NCBI RefSeq assembly: GCF_036323735.1
Contig: NC_086023.1
Coordinates: 10,675,001-10,739,000, forward strand
Length of the DNA stretch: 64,000 nt
Source: Rattus norvegicus
Taxonomy: Eukaryota > Chordata > Mammalia > Rodentia > Muridae
Direction of reading: 5' to 3'
A program made the position numbers and the translations under genes. Position 1 is the stretch's first letter; every line of letters begins with the position of its first letter. Below the pieces are notes generated by a model. It saw only the letters and a list, made by a program, of their open reading frames with translations. It was not told the origin of the DNA and searched no databases. Below, in pieces: positions 33,270 to 43,330 of this stretch.

Positions 33270-33410
33270 TTCTGCCCATCCTTATTGTGGGGTGCTGCCC
33301 CAGACATTGTGGAGGCCAGAGCATAGCCTGCGCAAGTTGCTTCTTTCTTTCTACCATGTGGGTCCCAGGACTCACACCCCTTAGCTGCTGGGCTTCTTGA
33401 AGAGCCCTGT
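33270..33410 (-). mobile_element. B3/B4-type SINE remnant, minus strand
   Basis: GTGGAGGCCAGAGCATAGCC, CTACCATGTGGGTCCCAGGACTC and TTGAAGAGCCC follow the minus-strand order of B4/B3 elements. The copy is old. Confidence 0.5.
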
Positions 33411-34089
33411 TTTGTTTTTGCTTTGTCTTCCTGCATATTTGCCTCTCATCTTTGTAAGGACTATTTTTTCTCTTACGACCTTTAATGTTGCTTTTAATTA
33501 GAGCATTAGGTGTTATACACCTATTTCCCGTTCACGTGTTCTCCCAGGTTTAGTTTGCAGTACTCCATTGATCTGGACTACTCCTCTGAGTGCCCAGCAC
33601 CCACAGTTGCATTCTGGTTAGGTCTGGATTAGCAGATGAGGCAGCTCCAGAGGTTAAGTGACTCTTCGAAGGACATGTGACATGAATGGCAGTTTGCCAT
33701 TCTGAAGACTGTGATCTTGACTTTGGAGCCCCGTTTCTGCTTGAACCACCCTGCTGGCATGCATGTTCATGGCAATAAGTGTAAGATATGAAAGTTATTT
33801 TCATATTTGAAGACTTCAAATTTAATTTGAAAATCAGACATTATTTTACTTGTATTTTATTAACTAGGCCTAACTTTTAACCAATAACCTTCATTTCAAA
33901 CTGAAACATGATGGCGTACTTGTAAAACTGTGACGACATTAGTGATAAAAAGCTCTGTGCACCGCAGACAAGGGTTGCAGCCCCAGCCATTTTTTAAAAA
34001 AAGCTTGATGTGGTAGCAATTGGCATTCTTTCTCTCTTAGACATTTTAGATTATAGGTAGCATGTGTGCTTGACTGGGTAAATTACAAC
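33411..34089. other. Unassigned A/T-rich sequence
   Basis: No gene or repeat is recognised. The stretch becomes A/T-rich after about 33780. Confidence 0.4.
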
Positions 34090-34245
34090 AGCTTGGTGTA
34101 GGGGCACATGCCTATAAACACCAGCAGTCATGGGGGTTAGGGGGGGACACAGAGGAAGGAGGGCCAGCACTTCAGAGCTGTCTTCAGCTGTACAGTGCGT
34201 TCAAGGCCATCCTCAGTACTTGATCCTGTTTAAAAAAAAACCTCC
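34090..34245 (+). mobile_element. B1-like SINE remnant, plus strand
   Basis: AGCTTGGTGTAGGGGCACATGCCTATAAAC at the start and GTTCAAGGCCATCCTCAGTAC near the end, followed by an A-run at 34232-34240, match B1 order. The centre is diverged and slightly expanded. Confidence 0.6.
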
Positions 34246-34408
34246 TAAGTACACAAAAGACACACATGCAATACACATGTATAAACACATACATACAGAA
34301 TAGCTGGATATGCAGCCCACTGGTGTTTCTGTTTATGTAATATAATGCATACATAATTTTATATTTGAGATATAGTGACTACTATATTTCAATTGGAACT
34401 TTTGCTTT

Positions 34409-34526
34409 AAAAACATGTAGTGTGGGTTGGGGATTTAGCTCAGTGGTAGAGCGCTTGCCTAGGAAGCGCAAGGCCCTGGGTTCGATCCCCAGCTCCGGAA
34501 AAAAAAAAAAAAAAAAACATGTAGTG
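34409..34526 (+). mobile_element. ID element with 14-bp target-site duplication, plus strand
   Basis: The body (34424-34512) reads GGGTTGGGGATTTAGCTCAG through CGCTTGCCTAGGAAGCGC to GTTCGATCCCCAGCTCCGG with an A tail. The direct repeat AAAAACATGTAGTG flanks it at 34409-34422 and 34513-34526, and the target reads TT/AAAA. The core matches BC1/ID closely, so the copy is young. Confidence 0.97.
34436..34488 (+). promoter_or_regulatory. RNA polymerase III A and B boxes of the ID element
   Basis: The A box TAGCTCAGTGG (34436-34446) and B box GGTTCGATCC (34479-34488) both fit the tRNA-type internal promoter consensus. Their spacing is that of ID/BC1 RNA. No TTTT terminator lies immediately after the A tail, as expected for a dispersed copy. 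Confidence 0.8.
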
Positions 34527-35525
34527 AGAGAGCCACCTGCCACTTGAAGACTGAGAGAGAAGCTCAGGAGGTATGAATACTGACCGCCCCGTTAGTGGTT
34601 AGTGCGCTGCCGCTGCCGCTGTCTCCTGCACTTTGCTACTGCTCACTGACAAGCTCACAGGCCAGAGCTCACAGGGCCATCTGTATCAGGACACTGTTTA
34701 CGTCCTATCTTCTGGTTCCGACGTGCAGCCAGTGGTGCAGAAAAAGCCTCACTACTTGGCATGGAGGACAGAATAGACACAAGTCTTCAGATTTTTAGTA
34801 GCTTCCATAGCTTTTTAAGCTTTAAGCTTAAGTTCTTGCTATTAAAGGCAGTAAGATACAGTGGTTGCATTTCAACAAAGGGTCCAGGGCTTGAGGTTTA
34901 ATTGAACACGTTAATGTACAAGTATCCATCTGTAGCGCCCTCTGCACTCACACCACCCAGTCACAGGACAGTTTTGTCTGTTGGTGTAATACATCTATTC
35001 TGTGTATGTACCAGAATCACCACAATGACCGCTCTGTAAGTAACCACGTACCGTGTCAAAATGTACCTTGAAGGACAGGTAAGGGATTTCTTAGTTTACT
35101 TTTTACATGACTGAGACACCTCTTGAAGGTTGCAGCGGGGTAACCAGAAAACTGATTTTGAAATTGCAGAGCTTCTAACAAGGGACGGGGTAATTTACTT
35201 CAGGGCCTGGAGCTGCAGGCCCACACTGTATGGCATTGTGTGACAGGGATAGAAGGCTTTGCCTCTGTGGTGGTCAGCTGCCTTCAGGCTCAAAATTAAC
35301 TCTTTTGGTTGACACTTTACTTACTGAAACAAACATTTGTTTCTAGTAACATATCTTTGAAAAAAGATTACTTAAATTGTACAGAGAGATTTTATAGAAA
35401 GTCAAATATTGTCTTGTAATGTTTAAATAATAAATGGATGGTTTCCCCTTAAGGAATGTGTGATGACATATCTTTAGGAAATTTAGTTTAACTATGTAAG
35501 AATTGACATGGTATAGTGTTTAGGT
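34527..35525. other. Unassigned sequence
   Basis: No gene or repeat is recognised in this 1-kb interval. Its right half is A/T-rich. Confidence 0.4.
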
Positions 35526-35846
35526 ACTTATGTTAGCATTCTGTCTAAGCTCCACCCCACAGTTACCTGGCAACAGCCAGAGTATGCCTGACACTATAAA
35601 AGGGGCTACTCACCCCCTGCTCATTCTCTTGGTCTCTTGCTCCTACCCTCTTCTCCTTTGTCCCTTTCTCCCCATTCCCCTCCCGCTTTCCCTTCATGTA
35701 GAGGCCTCTCCTCCTCTCCTCCTCTTCTACTCTGCTTCTCTCTCCTCCCTGTCCCTTGTCCTTACATTAAACCTCTCCACATGGAACCATGTTGTCTTGG
35801 TGTGGTTTGTCCGGATGCGAGGGGAGATTTCTACCCCAACAACTTA
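35526..35846 (+). mobile_element. Solo retroviral LTR with 5-bp target-site duplication, plus strand
   Basis: The 311-bp element at 35531-35841 starts TGTTAGCATT and ends CCCCAACA, so it has the TG...CA ends and the short TGTT/AACA inverted repeat of an LTR. The direct repeat ACTTA lies on each side (35526-35530 and 35842-35846). Inside are a TATA box (TATAAAAGG near 35596), a long pyrimidine-rich stretch and an ATTAAA polyadenylation signal near 35766. No internal viral sequence lies on either side, so this is a solo LTR left by recombination between two LTRs. The family is not assigned; the layout suits a class II (ERVK-like) element, although class II usually duplicates 6 bp. Confidence 0.85.
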
Positions 35847-36157
35847 GCCCCTTCCTGCTTAGTTTGTCTTCAGGGCTGAATAGTTCATTGTATAAAGGTA
35901 CTTCAGGTCTTAGTTGCATAGTATTGGTCCAGTATACTTTAAATTTTTGGTTGGAAAACGAAATTAGTTGTATTTTTTTTTCAACTTTTGAAAAGATGGT
36001 AAGACTGGGAATTCCAGGTCTGAATTATGCTATGGGGAATCACTTTTAGCATCATTAAACCTTAACTTGGCAGGAGTTAGGTGTGTCTGTCTGACAAGAT
36101 AGCCTTGACATGTCATTGGATATATATACATGATGGGTTTATTTTCAAGTTGGTTTT
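35847..36157. other. Unassigned sequence
   Basis: No gene or repeat is recognised between the solo LTR and the T-run at 36158. Confidence 0.4.
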
Positions 36158-36179
36158 TTTGTTTTTTTTTTTTTTTTTT
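36158..36179. repeat. Interrupted poly-T tract
   Basis: A T-run with a single G interruption. No retroelement body is visible next to it. Confidence 0.85.
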
Positions 36180-36245
36180 AATGCTGGAAGATTAAGTGCG
36201 GACAGGTCTTATAGACGTGGGGCAGCCTAGTGCTTCACTACAAGA

Positions 36246-36251
36246 GTGTGT

Positions 36252-36308
<57 letters not shown>
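36246..36308. repeat. TG microsatellite, about 31 units
   Basis: The TG tract has one GAGTG interruption near 36256 and is otherwise perfect. The run of Val and Cys in the open frame that starts at 36230 is produced by this tract. Confidence 0.96.
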
Positions 36309-36309
<1 letters not shown>

Positions 36310-36584
36310 TGTGTTTACATGTCCTTACCCAGCACCAGGCATAGGCTGCACCACAAAGCAAGAGCGGCAGGGTTCACGTTGGCTGGACATCCGCTGTGAC
36401 ACTTACCTCCAGGCCTCACTGCCTGTGACAGGCTGTGTCTTGGCTTGCCTTCCTGGTCATCTCCCACTTTCCTGTTCCTCTAGGTGTCCATTCTTACATC
36501 TTATGCTGTGGGCTTGTCGTGTTGATGGAATTCATATAAAGTATACAGCACATAAGTTATTACTTAAATTTAGGTTTTATATTT

Positions 36585-36690
36585 CCCTTCTCCACTCTAC
36601 CCCACTCCCTTCCCCTCCCTTCTCCCCCCTCCTTCCTATAACATGTCTAGGTTATATTCTTCCCCTCCTCCCTCCCATTCTTCTTTCCTT
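36585..36690. repeat. Polypyrimidine-rich tract
   Basis: More than 85 percent C and T on the plus strand, with a short break at ATAACATGTCTAGGTTATA. It immediately precedes the B1 element. It could be mistaken for a splice-acceptor region. Confidence 0.7.
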
Positions 36691-36812
36691 TCTCTGTTAT
36701 GGGACAGAGTTTATCAGTGTAGCCCTGGCTGTCCTCAAACTTAACAGAGATCTGCCTGCCTCTGTGTCCTGGGTGCTGAGATTACAGGTGTGTGCCTCCA
36801 TGCCTGGCTGTT
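36691..36812 (-). mobile_element. B1 SINE, minus strand
   Basis: GGGACAGAGTTTATCAGTGTAG, CCCTGGCTGTCCTCAAACTTA, AGATCTGCCTGCCTCTGTG and ATTACAGGTGTGTGCCTCC occur in the minus-strand B1 order. It is nearly full length. Confidence 0.88.
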
Positions 36813-37985
36813 ATATTTATTTCTACAGGTTCAGACAATGTCTAATAGTAGTTCTAGCTCAGCTCTCCCTATCACAAGTACTTACACCTAATCCTCCCCT
36901 TTGTCCCCAACCCCTCCCTGTCTCTACTGGGCTGTCAGAGGGCTGAGACAAACTGATTTCCAGAATAGCACTCAAATGACATTTGCAGCAGCCTTCGCTG
37001 ACCAACGTGTCCATCCTTAGCTGTCTTCACTTTAGAAAGAGCACCCATGTTAGCTATGGATTAAACCGCAATGATATTGTCAAGAGACAAAGGTGACCGA
37101 GAGACCTGTGGTCCCTTCCCAACAACTTCTTTTCTTTGCAAACGTCTTCAGAACTGATGAAAGAGCATTTCAAAGAGCAGCTCTAACCTGAAAAACCAGT
37201 TCTGGGCTTGTGGTCTTGGGAGGCATTTTCCCTTAATCTATATTTCTTTGTGACCTCCTTACTTGTCTACTTGTCCCTGGTCATGCCTCTATATGGTGGA
37301 AAACAAAAGTAAGAAAGCATCCAAGGGAAGCATTATTTTTAAAATTTGTACCTACCCAGCTAGGGTTTATGGAGATGGATAAAGAGGTATAATAACAGCC
37401 ACTTAAGGTCCCTTGAAGATCGATCCAGCAGGTGGTCATTTTATCATAGGGCCTCTTTTGTAAGCTTTCTGATGAGCACCCTGTGTTGTAAGAGGAGAAT
37501 CAGTCGTTGGTAGTCATTGGGTAGAGGGGACGGATGTTGTAAGAGGTGGGTCTGTCACTGGTAGAAATCTAATAGAGAGGGTGGGGATAGCAGAGAGCTC
37601 TGGCTCCTTCTCAAGAGGGAGCATCCTTGTTTGTAAACTTGTGACAGTAACCTTCCGTGAGAAGAGTAAAGTCAAACAGGTACCAGGTAAGTGAGCGTGT
37701 GCTATTATCGGATGCGTGGTCGGAATGAGCAGAGCTCTTATACTAAACGCACCCCAGTTGGAGTTACAGCGTGGGGTCTCTTGGTGCCTCTTTCACCAGT
37801 TGACCTGCCAGCTGGTGCAGGACGTAAAATGCAGAGCCTACGCTTCCGTGTCTTTGTGTTTCCTTCTGGAAAGGACGTGGGGGAGCCTCCAAACTTTCAC
37901 CAGCTCAGTCTTGGCTGGTGACTGTAAGACCTTAAGCAGGTGGTGCTGTTTAACCCCCTCATGTGTCAGGATCTGAAAGATAACC
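36813..37985. other. Unassigned sequence
   Basis: No gene or young repeat is recognised. Open frames at 37691-37976 overlap in two plus-strand frames and show no motif. Confidence 0.4.
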
Positions 37986-38537
37986 TTGGTGATTGGTGAT
38001 GCACTGGCCATAAAAAGTCACCAGTGGCCATTTCAGACGAGTCATTTAGTCAGAACAGGGGAACAGGTCTGCCTAAGTGTGGAGTGGAAAGCACAATGTC
38101 ATTTCATTACCTGTTGTATCCCTACACGCATCCCACTGAAGCCCCTGGTAGTCTCATGGAGTCTCCTCCATTTCATGGATGAACTAACAGTGAGTATTGA
38201 CTATGAATCACAGTATGGTTGGTCCCTCAAGAAAATGTGGTGGATCCCCAAACCAGGACCTGTGAGGGAAGCTGGTCTGTCTTCCCCAGTTTTATTCTCA
38301 GTGCCCAGCTCTTTTTGGAAGCTGAAGGACTCAGAATCTCAAATTAAGAGCACTGGCCCTATAAAGTGTGTGCAGATAGTGCAAATCAAAACGGTTGAAG
38401 ACACCACTTCCATAGAGGCCTGGAGGCTTCCCAGTACTGGTCAGGTGACTCTGAACTGCCTGTCATTGTCAGAATTGTCTCCTCGAATCCCTGGGGTGTG
38501 GATACATACACTCATAAAGAAAAATGAAAGTGTTTAA
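37986..38537 (+). other. Unrecognised 183-codon open frame
   Basis: This is the longest open frame in the window that is outside L1 and does not depend on a microsatellite. The predicted peptide has no signal peptide, membrane span or domain that I recognise. In 64 kb read in six frames about one frame of this length is expected by chance, so I treat it as probably non-coding. No upstream promoter or splice framework supports it. It could be part of an unrecognised exon. Confidence 0.15.
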
Positions 38538-38721
38538 AGCACAAAACTAAAATCTGAGCCATTGCCCCAAGCATTCGGGATATGGGCTGGTTAGGTGCTA
38601 TACTCTTCTGTACCTGGTGCATGGTTGAGTGTCCTTGTAACAAGTTTGTGCACGTTTGCTGAGCATGACCCCTGTGCTGAGATCACCAATTACTCGGGGT
38701 AATGAGTGCTCTTACTGCATA

Positions 38722-38921
38722 TTTATTTTATTTCTCATGCGTGTATCTGCCTTCCCAGCACACATGTTTGTGTACATGTGTATTCCTTGGTATGTCGTGG
38801 TGGTCTGGACAGGGAGTCTGAGATGGTTTTGAGTGAGTACTGTGACGGAGTGGTGAATCAAACCCAGGTCCTCTGGCAGAGCAGCAGCTCTCAACAGCCG
38901 AGCCGGCTCTCCAGCCACCCC
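38722..38921 (-). mobile_element. B3-class SINE, minus strand
   Basis: The left part is the TG/CA-rich tail (GTGTACATGTGTATTCC). The body has GGTGAATCAAACCCAGGTCC and AGAGCAGCAGCTCTCAACAG, and the head is GAGCCGGCTCTCCAGCC. All landmarks are in the minus-strand order of B3. Confidence 0.75.
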
Positions 38922-39185
38922 TTTGTCCTATGAGAGAAAGGGAGAAAAACATACAGATTTGTACTCAGTCATGTTTGGAGGTTGACCTAAGCTGCAAGAC
39001 CGTCTACTATCGTATGTTAGTAGCATATGATCTATAGCATAGAATCAAATCTAAGGACTGTAAGACTCCAAGTCATAGAGAATGAAATTATCCTTAGATT
39101 GTTAAACTTAGCAAGGTAGACTATGGTAATTTATTTTAGGATGGCTTCAAATAATATAATGACTTAAGAACTTGATTTAATGTGA
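38922..39185. other. Unassigned A/T-rich sequence
   Basis: No gene or repeat is recognised. Confidence 0.4.
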
Positions 39186-39207
39186 TTTTTTTTTTTTTTT
39201 TTTTTTT
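39186..39207. repeat. Poly-T tract (22)
   Basis: An uninterrupted T-run without a recognisable retroelement body on its right side. Confidence 0.9.
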
Positions 39208-39278
39208 GTATCCTGCACATAGGCCACCTCATGATTTGCTTTCATCTTGGGTGTCCCTTTCCAAACAAAGATCATGCG

Positions 39279-39295
39279 CCCCCCCCCCCCCCCCC
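39279..39295. repeat. Poly-C tract (17)
   Basis: Seventeen consecutive C residues. Such a long C homopolymer is rare in rodent DNA, and its length is prone to sequencing error. Confidence 0.9.
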
Positions 39296-40649
39296 GCCTT
39301 TGTGCAGTGAGGAGCCACTAGGTGCTGATGCAGAGGCACTATAGGGCTGGGGGCTGTCCGTGCAGAACCACTAACTGGAAGGACGCGCCCACGGCTGGCA
39401 GTGTGGGTGCTGCATGCACGGCTGAGTTTCTGATTGGTGTTCGTCTGACTGTTCATCCACTCATGTGCACCAATCACCAGGACACGGAGCTTTCTCAACC
39501 TTTCTGCAGAAGACATTTAGCTTAGAGAGATGCCCAATTTTATAACAACACAACCCACAAGCGATTAATTTAGTAAAACTGACTGAGCCTTGTTTTCTTC
39601 ACCCATAAGGGATTTGGTTGAGTTTGAGCCAGTGTTCATACAACTTGGGATGAATTCTGTACACCAAACCTGACCCTTCAACAAATCATACATACGAAAG
39701 ACAAAGTAACCCTTATTTTCCTAGTTTGTAGGGAATCCTTAGTGAGTGTCTGAAGATGAAGGAAGGCCATGCATTCTCATGGCTTTCTGAGACTCGTGGC
39801 CGTAGTCTTCCCAGTTAGAATGCGGATGCCAGATTACTGTTTCCATCACAGGGGAAAGCTTTGGGAGTCTCATTCCCAGGCCTATGGTGCTGCTCTAGCA
39901 CTGTCTGCCATTGTGTTAGCTCACTAAAGAAAGCAGGTGTCTTAATCTGCCATATTATCAGTCACTCGTCTGGCCTCTATGCTGAGGCACGTGGAGATGG
40001 TGTCTGGAAGACCGGCATGCTCGCCTTCTGTGATGCCAGTTACGGGTTAGCAGTTATGTAGATGGCCGCTAAGCACACCATTATGGACCATACGATCTAG
40101 CGTGCAGGTTTTTGCCCATGTTGTAGAAGGCATAGCCAAGGCTAAAGTTTTGTGTTCTTGCCAGCAATCATTTTTGATCCTAACTACTCAATAGGAGCTA
40201 TTGGGTTTACTAATTCCCTCATCAGTTCAAACAATTGTATGGCGTGGGAAGCACCCTTGACAGTAGTGCCCGCCGGAGAGGAGAAGGCCGTGTGAAAGGC
40301 CCAGTTGTGTATGAGTCTGTCCATTTGCTTTTATTCCAAGTCTTGTGATGTAGCTCAGGGTATTATTGACTGTCCTCCTTCCTTGGGTCCTTAGATGCTG
40401 GGCTTATGAAATTATGGGGATGGACCACTGTGCTCAACAGAACGCTGTTTGTATGTGTCCTACATGTATGCAAGCTTGAACAAGACAAAGGTGGGTCAGA
40501 CTGGGGTGCTCAGGCTGGCAGGTCACCATCATCCATGTCTAGAAACAGCCAGCTTTGTTTATCTCTACTGGTCAGTTTCCTATGCTCCAGATCACCCCGC
40601 TCTCCACAGCTAAGTAGTAGGCCTTCTATCTTGACAAAGATGGTGTGAT
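39296..40649. other. Unassigned sequence
   Basis: No gene or repeat is recognised in this 1.35-kb stretch. Confidence 0.4.
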
Positions 40650-40995
40650 GATGTTCAGAGTAGTGTCATTCATAATAGCTCCAGAGGGAAGACCGTTCAG
40701 ATGTCCATTGGCTGGAGAATCCACAAGTAAAATGAGCTAGAGACGTCGATGGAACGTTATTGGGGGGGGGTGTGGTACAATGATTCCTGCTTCGAGGTGG
40801 CTAGGTCCGCAGAGCCGCACATGTGTAAGGTGCTATTGGGAAAGTCCTATGTTCGATGAGAATTCCCTTTATTATAAAATGCTAGGTGCCTAGGGAGGGT
40901 AAATCTGTGTTAGAGAAAGCAGAGTTGTGGTTGCCTGGGGTGGGGCAGGAGAACATGGTGGTGCTGATGGCATGCGTGTTGTGTCAGTAAAACTG
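40650..40995 (+). mobile_element. Ancient L1 3' end remnant, plus strand
   Basis: TTCATAATAGCTCCAGAGGG and AGATGTCCATTGGCTGGAG, followed by GATGGAACGTTATT, match the order of the ORF2 C-terminal coding region of old L1 elements. GTGGTTGCCTGGGGTGGGGCAGG near 40930 fits their 3' region. It is strongly diverged and contains a run of nine G near 40760. Confidence 0.65.
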
Positions 40996-42894
40996 TCATA
41001 ACAACATGGGTGCCTAGGCACCTACAGTTTTTTTTAGAAAACAAACAAACGTGCATGGTAGAATGTGTCAGAGTGTCCGTGAGGAGATAATGAGAATAAG
41101 CAATGTAAATTGAAATATAGTCATTAAAAGGTAATTAAGAAAGCCATATACAGATACAACCTAAAATAACATTTGCGGGCACTCTTAGTTAGTATAGATC
41201 TAGTATCTTATTTGGTGGGCACCAAGAGGACACCATTCGAGGTCGAAAGAGCGAGAATTTTTAGAACAAATTTATTGTAATTTTTCAACATTTAAGCCAA
41301 ATTCAAGACTAATTTCATTTAACTGAACAATTTAGAAAATTAGCTATCTTTAAAGAAAAAACAATGAAGCCTTTTTAAATTAATTTTTGTTAAGGTTAAT
41401 ACAGAGGGAAAGAGCTCATTGGTCAGTGGGGAGATGAAGAGGGGTTGCTGGCTCATGTAACACGGGTTCAGGGGCAGCTCCGTCAAGAGTCCTTCAGGTC
41501 TGACAGGACTCTTACTGCAGGTGTGCAGAGCAAGCCATTTGCTTGCCCTTCCTCTCATTTGGTGTTCCGCCATTGCTGATCCACTGAGAAAGAACAGACT
41601 GCTTTGTTTTGTCCAAGAGAACAGGAAATGAATGAGTTCACCCTCGGTGGCACTGGGGTGGCAGAGGCCGGGCAGGCAGCGCAGGCAGCGCAGTGCTCTT
41701 CCTTTAGCTCTTACAGCAGATAACTCACAAGAGGAGAGGCTTGTTCCAGTCTGCTGGGAGTCAGTCATCCAGCAGAGCTCAGCCCAGGAAGGCTGTGTGG
41801 CAGACGCTCTCCTGTCATCTTGGTCATAGAACCTTCAGAGGTCCATCCCCTGCCCTGTTTCCTCCAGCTGGGTCCTGCCCCCTAAAAGTTCCACAGGCTT
41901 CCAAAATAATACATCCCAAGAACTGAGTCTGTGGGGTTGGGAGGGTCTTCGTATCAAAGCCACCATGCTGTGCCCCTGGTTGCCAAGACATGGCCACATG
42001 ATAATGAAAACTACATTTAGGCCTCCTTAAGGAGCTTCGTGGCCTGGGCAGTTTCCAGCTCTGTTCAGAAGTGCAGAGTTTAAAGTCTCCTGACACTTAC
42101 CTTTTGTTGGCCTAGTAAGTCACTATTCTTAGAACATTGCCGTTCTATTCAAGTATGGGAAACCAGGAAGATAGCAAAGCAGCTTTGGGCCAAACCAAAC
42201 CAAAACCAAAACCATGAAGATGCACCTGGCATTCAGTAGTTCTGAGCTAGAGTGTGTGCTTCGGTCCTTCCTTCATCTGCAGCACACATAGCCTCTCTCT
42301 CAAGATGGCTTTACTTGTTACCCGAGGCTTCCCTTGGCAAACACTCGTGTTCTGGTCTCTTCATTCCCCCAGGGGTCTCCCCCAGGTTTCTCTGGGGATG
42401 GGATCTTGGTGCCCATTGCGCACCCTCTGTAAAATCTTTGTACAAGTACACTGGGTGCCCAACCCCACCACCTGTGTGACACCAGGTCCCACAATCGCAG
42501 TCTCTCCTCAGGCCGTCTTGCCCATTTAGAGGGTGCTCTCTTGCTTTAGCGGGCTCTCTGTCAGAAGTTCTAAACGCGCTCACATACAAACCTGGCGGTT
42601 GTACATTTCTCACATCCTTATCTTCTTTTCCCTTTTTGTTCTGACCCAGAATCCTAGGCGGTCTTTGAAATTTTCTCCACAAGATTAATCTGTTACTTTT
42701 GAATTAGGCTGCACAAGTTTTTCAGGAAATGGGCAGAACAGGGACAGATCTCCCTTCTGCCCACATTTGTGAAGTGAGTAGCCTGCTTTGTAATATTTCA
42801 TCTGAGATCCCAAGAGAGCAGCATCCTGGTCCTCTGCATCCCTACTGATCCCATCAAACTCTTTCTGCATGCTGTAGTTTTCTAGCTTCTATCT
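40996..42894. other. Unassigned sequence, no gene seen
   Basis: No gene or young repeat is recognised. Frames of 120 to 142 codons on the minus strand (41340-41768 and 42311-42682) are crossed by plus-strand frames and have no motif I recognise. CAAAACCAAAACCA-type short repeats lie at about 42189-42214. Confidence 0.4.
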
Positions 42895-43330
42895 CCAGAG
42901 AATGGCAAATGCTTCCTGTAAACATCCTCCAGGGGCCTTGTCAGGCGTCACTGTAGCAGACACCTAGCTCCTGGTACCAACTTTCTGTATCAGCCTTTGC
43001 ATCAGTATAACAAGACAATTTAAGAGAAAGGTTGTTTGGGCTTACATTTTGAAAGTTGTATGTTTATTCCTGGTGGGAAAGACATGGCAGAGTTCACAGT
43101 GAAAGAAATATGGGGTGAGGAGCCATCACATCACATCTGACCAGAATTCAGAGAGGATAGGTGCCATCCCTCACAGTTAACCCAGTGAACAACTGATCCC
43201 TGCCGGGCTTTCCCCTCCACAGGTGCCAGAACCTCCTGGAATAAAATAGCACAGCCAGCTGGGAAGAGGCATGGAACATGTCAGCCTCTGAAGGATGTTT
43301 CAGATTCAAGCCATGACATCCTTTTAGCTC
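42895..43330 (+). repeat. Old middle-repetitive element, family not assigned
   Basis: The stretch from TCACTGTAGCAGACACCTAGC through GGTACCAACTTTCTGTATCAG and on to GGTTGTTTGGGCTTACATTTT resembles the same broad rodent repeat as at 4180-4440, here in a longer but diverged copy. An LTR-type origin is possible and I cannot name the family. Confidence 0.4.

Noticed and set aside
34424..34512. Possible tRNA-Ala gene
   Set aside because: A and B boxes are tRNA-like, but the sequence is the ID/BC1 SINE with an A tail and a target-site duplication, not a foldable mature tRNA gene.
35531..35841. Open frame in the LTR as a viral or host gene
   Set aside because: The frame coincides with LTR control sequence and the pyrimidine-rich stretch; no internal retroviral region is attached.
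36585..36720. Splice acceptor before an exon (polypyrimidine tract)
   Set aside because: The tract runs into a minus-strand B1 and no exon-like frame follows.
36230..36946. A 238-codon plus-strand open frame
   Set aside because: It begins in the TG microsatellite (Val-Cys repeat), crosses a polypyrimidine tract and ends after a minus-strand B1. Nothing in it looks like a real protein.
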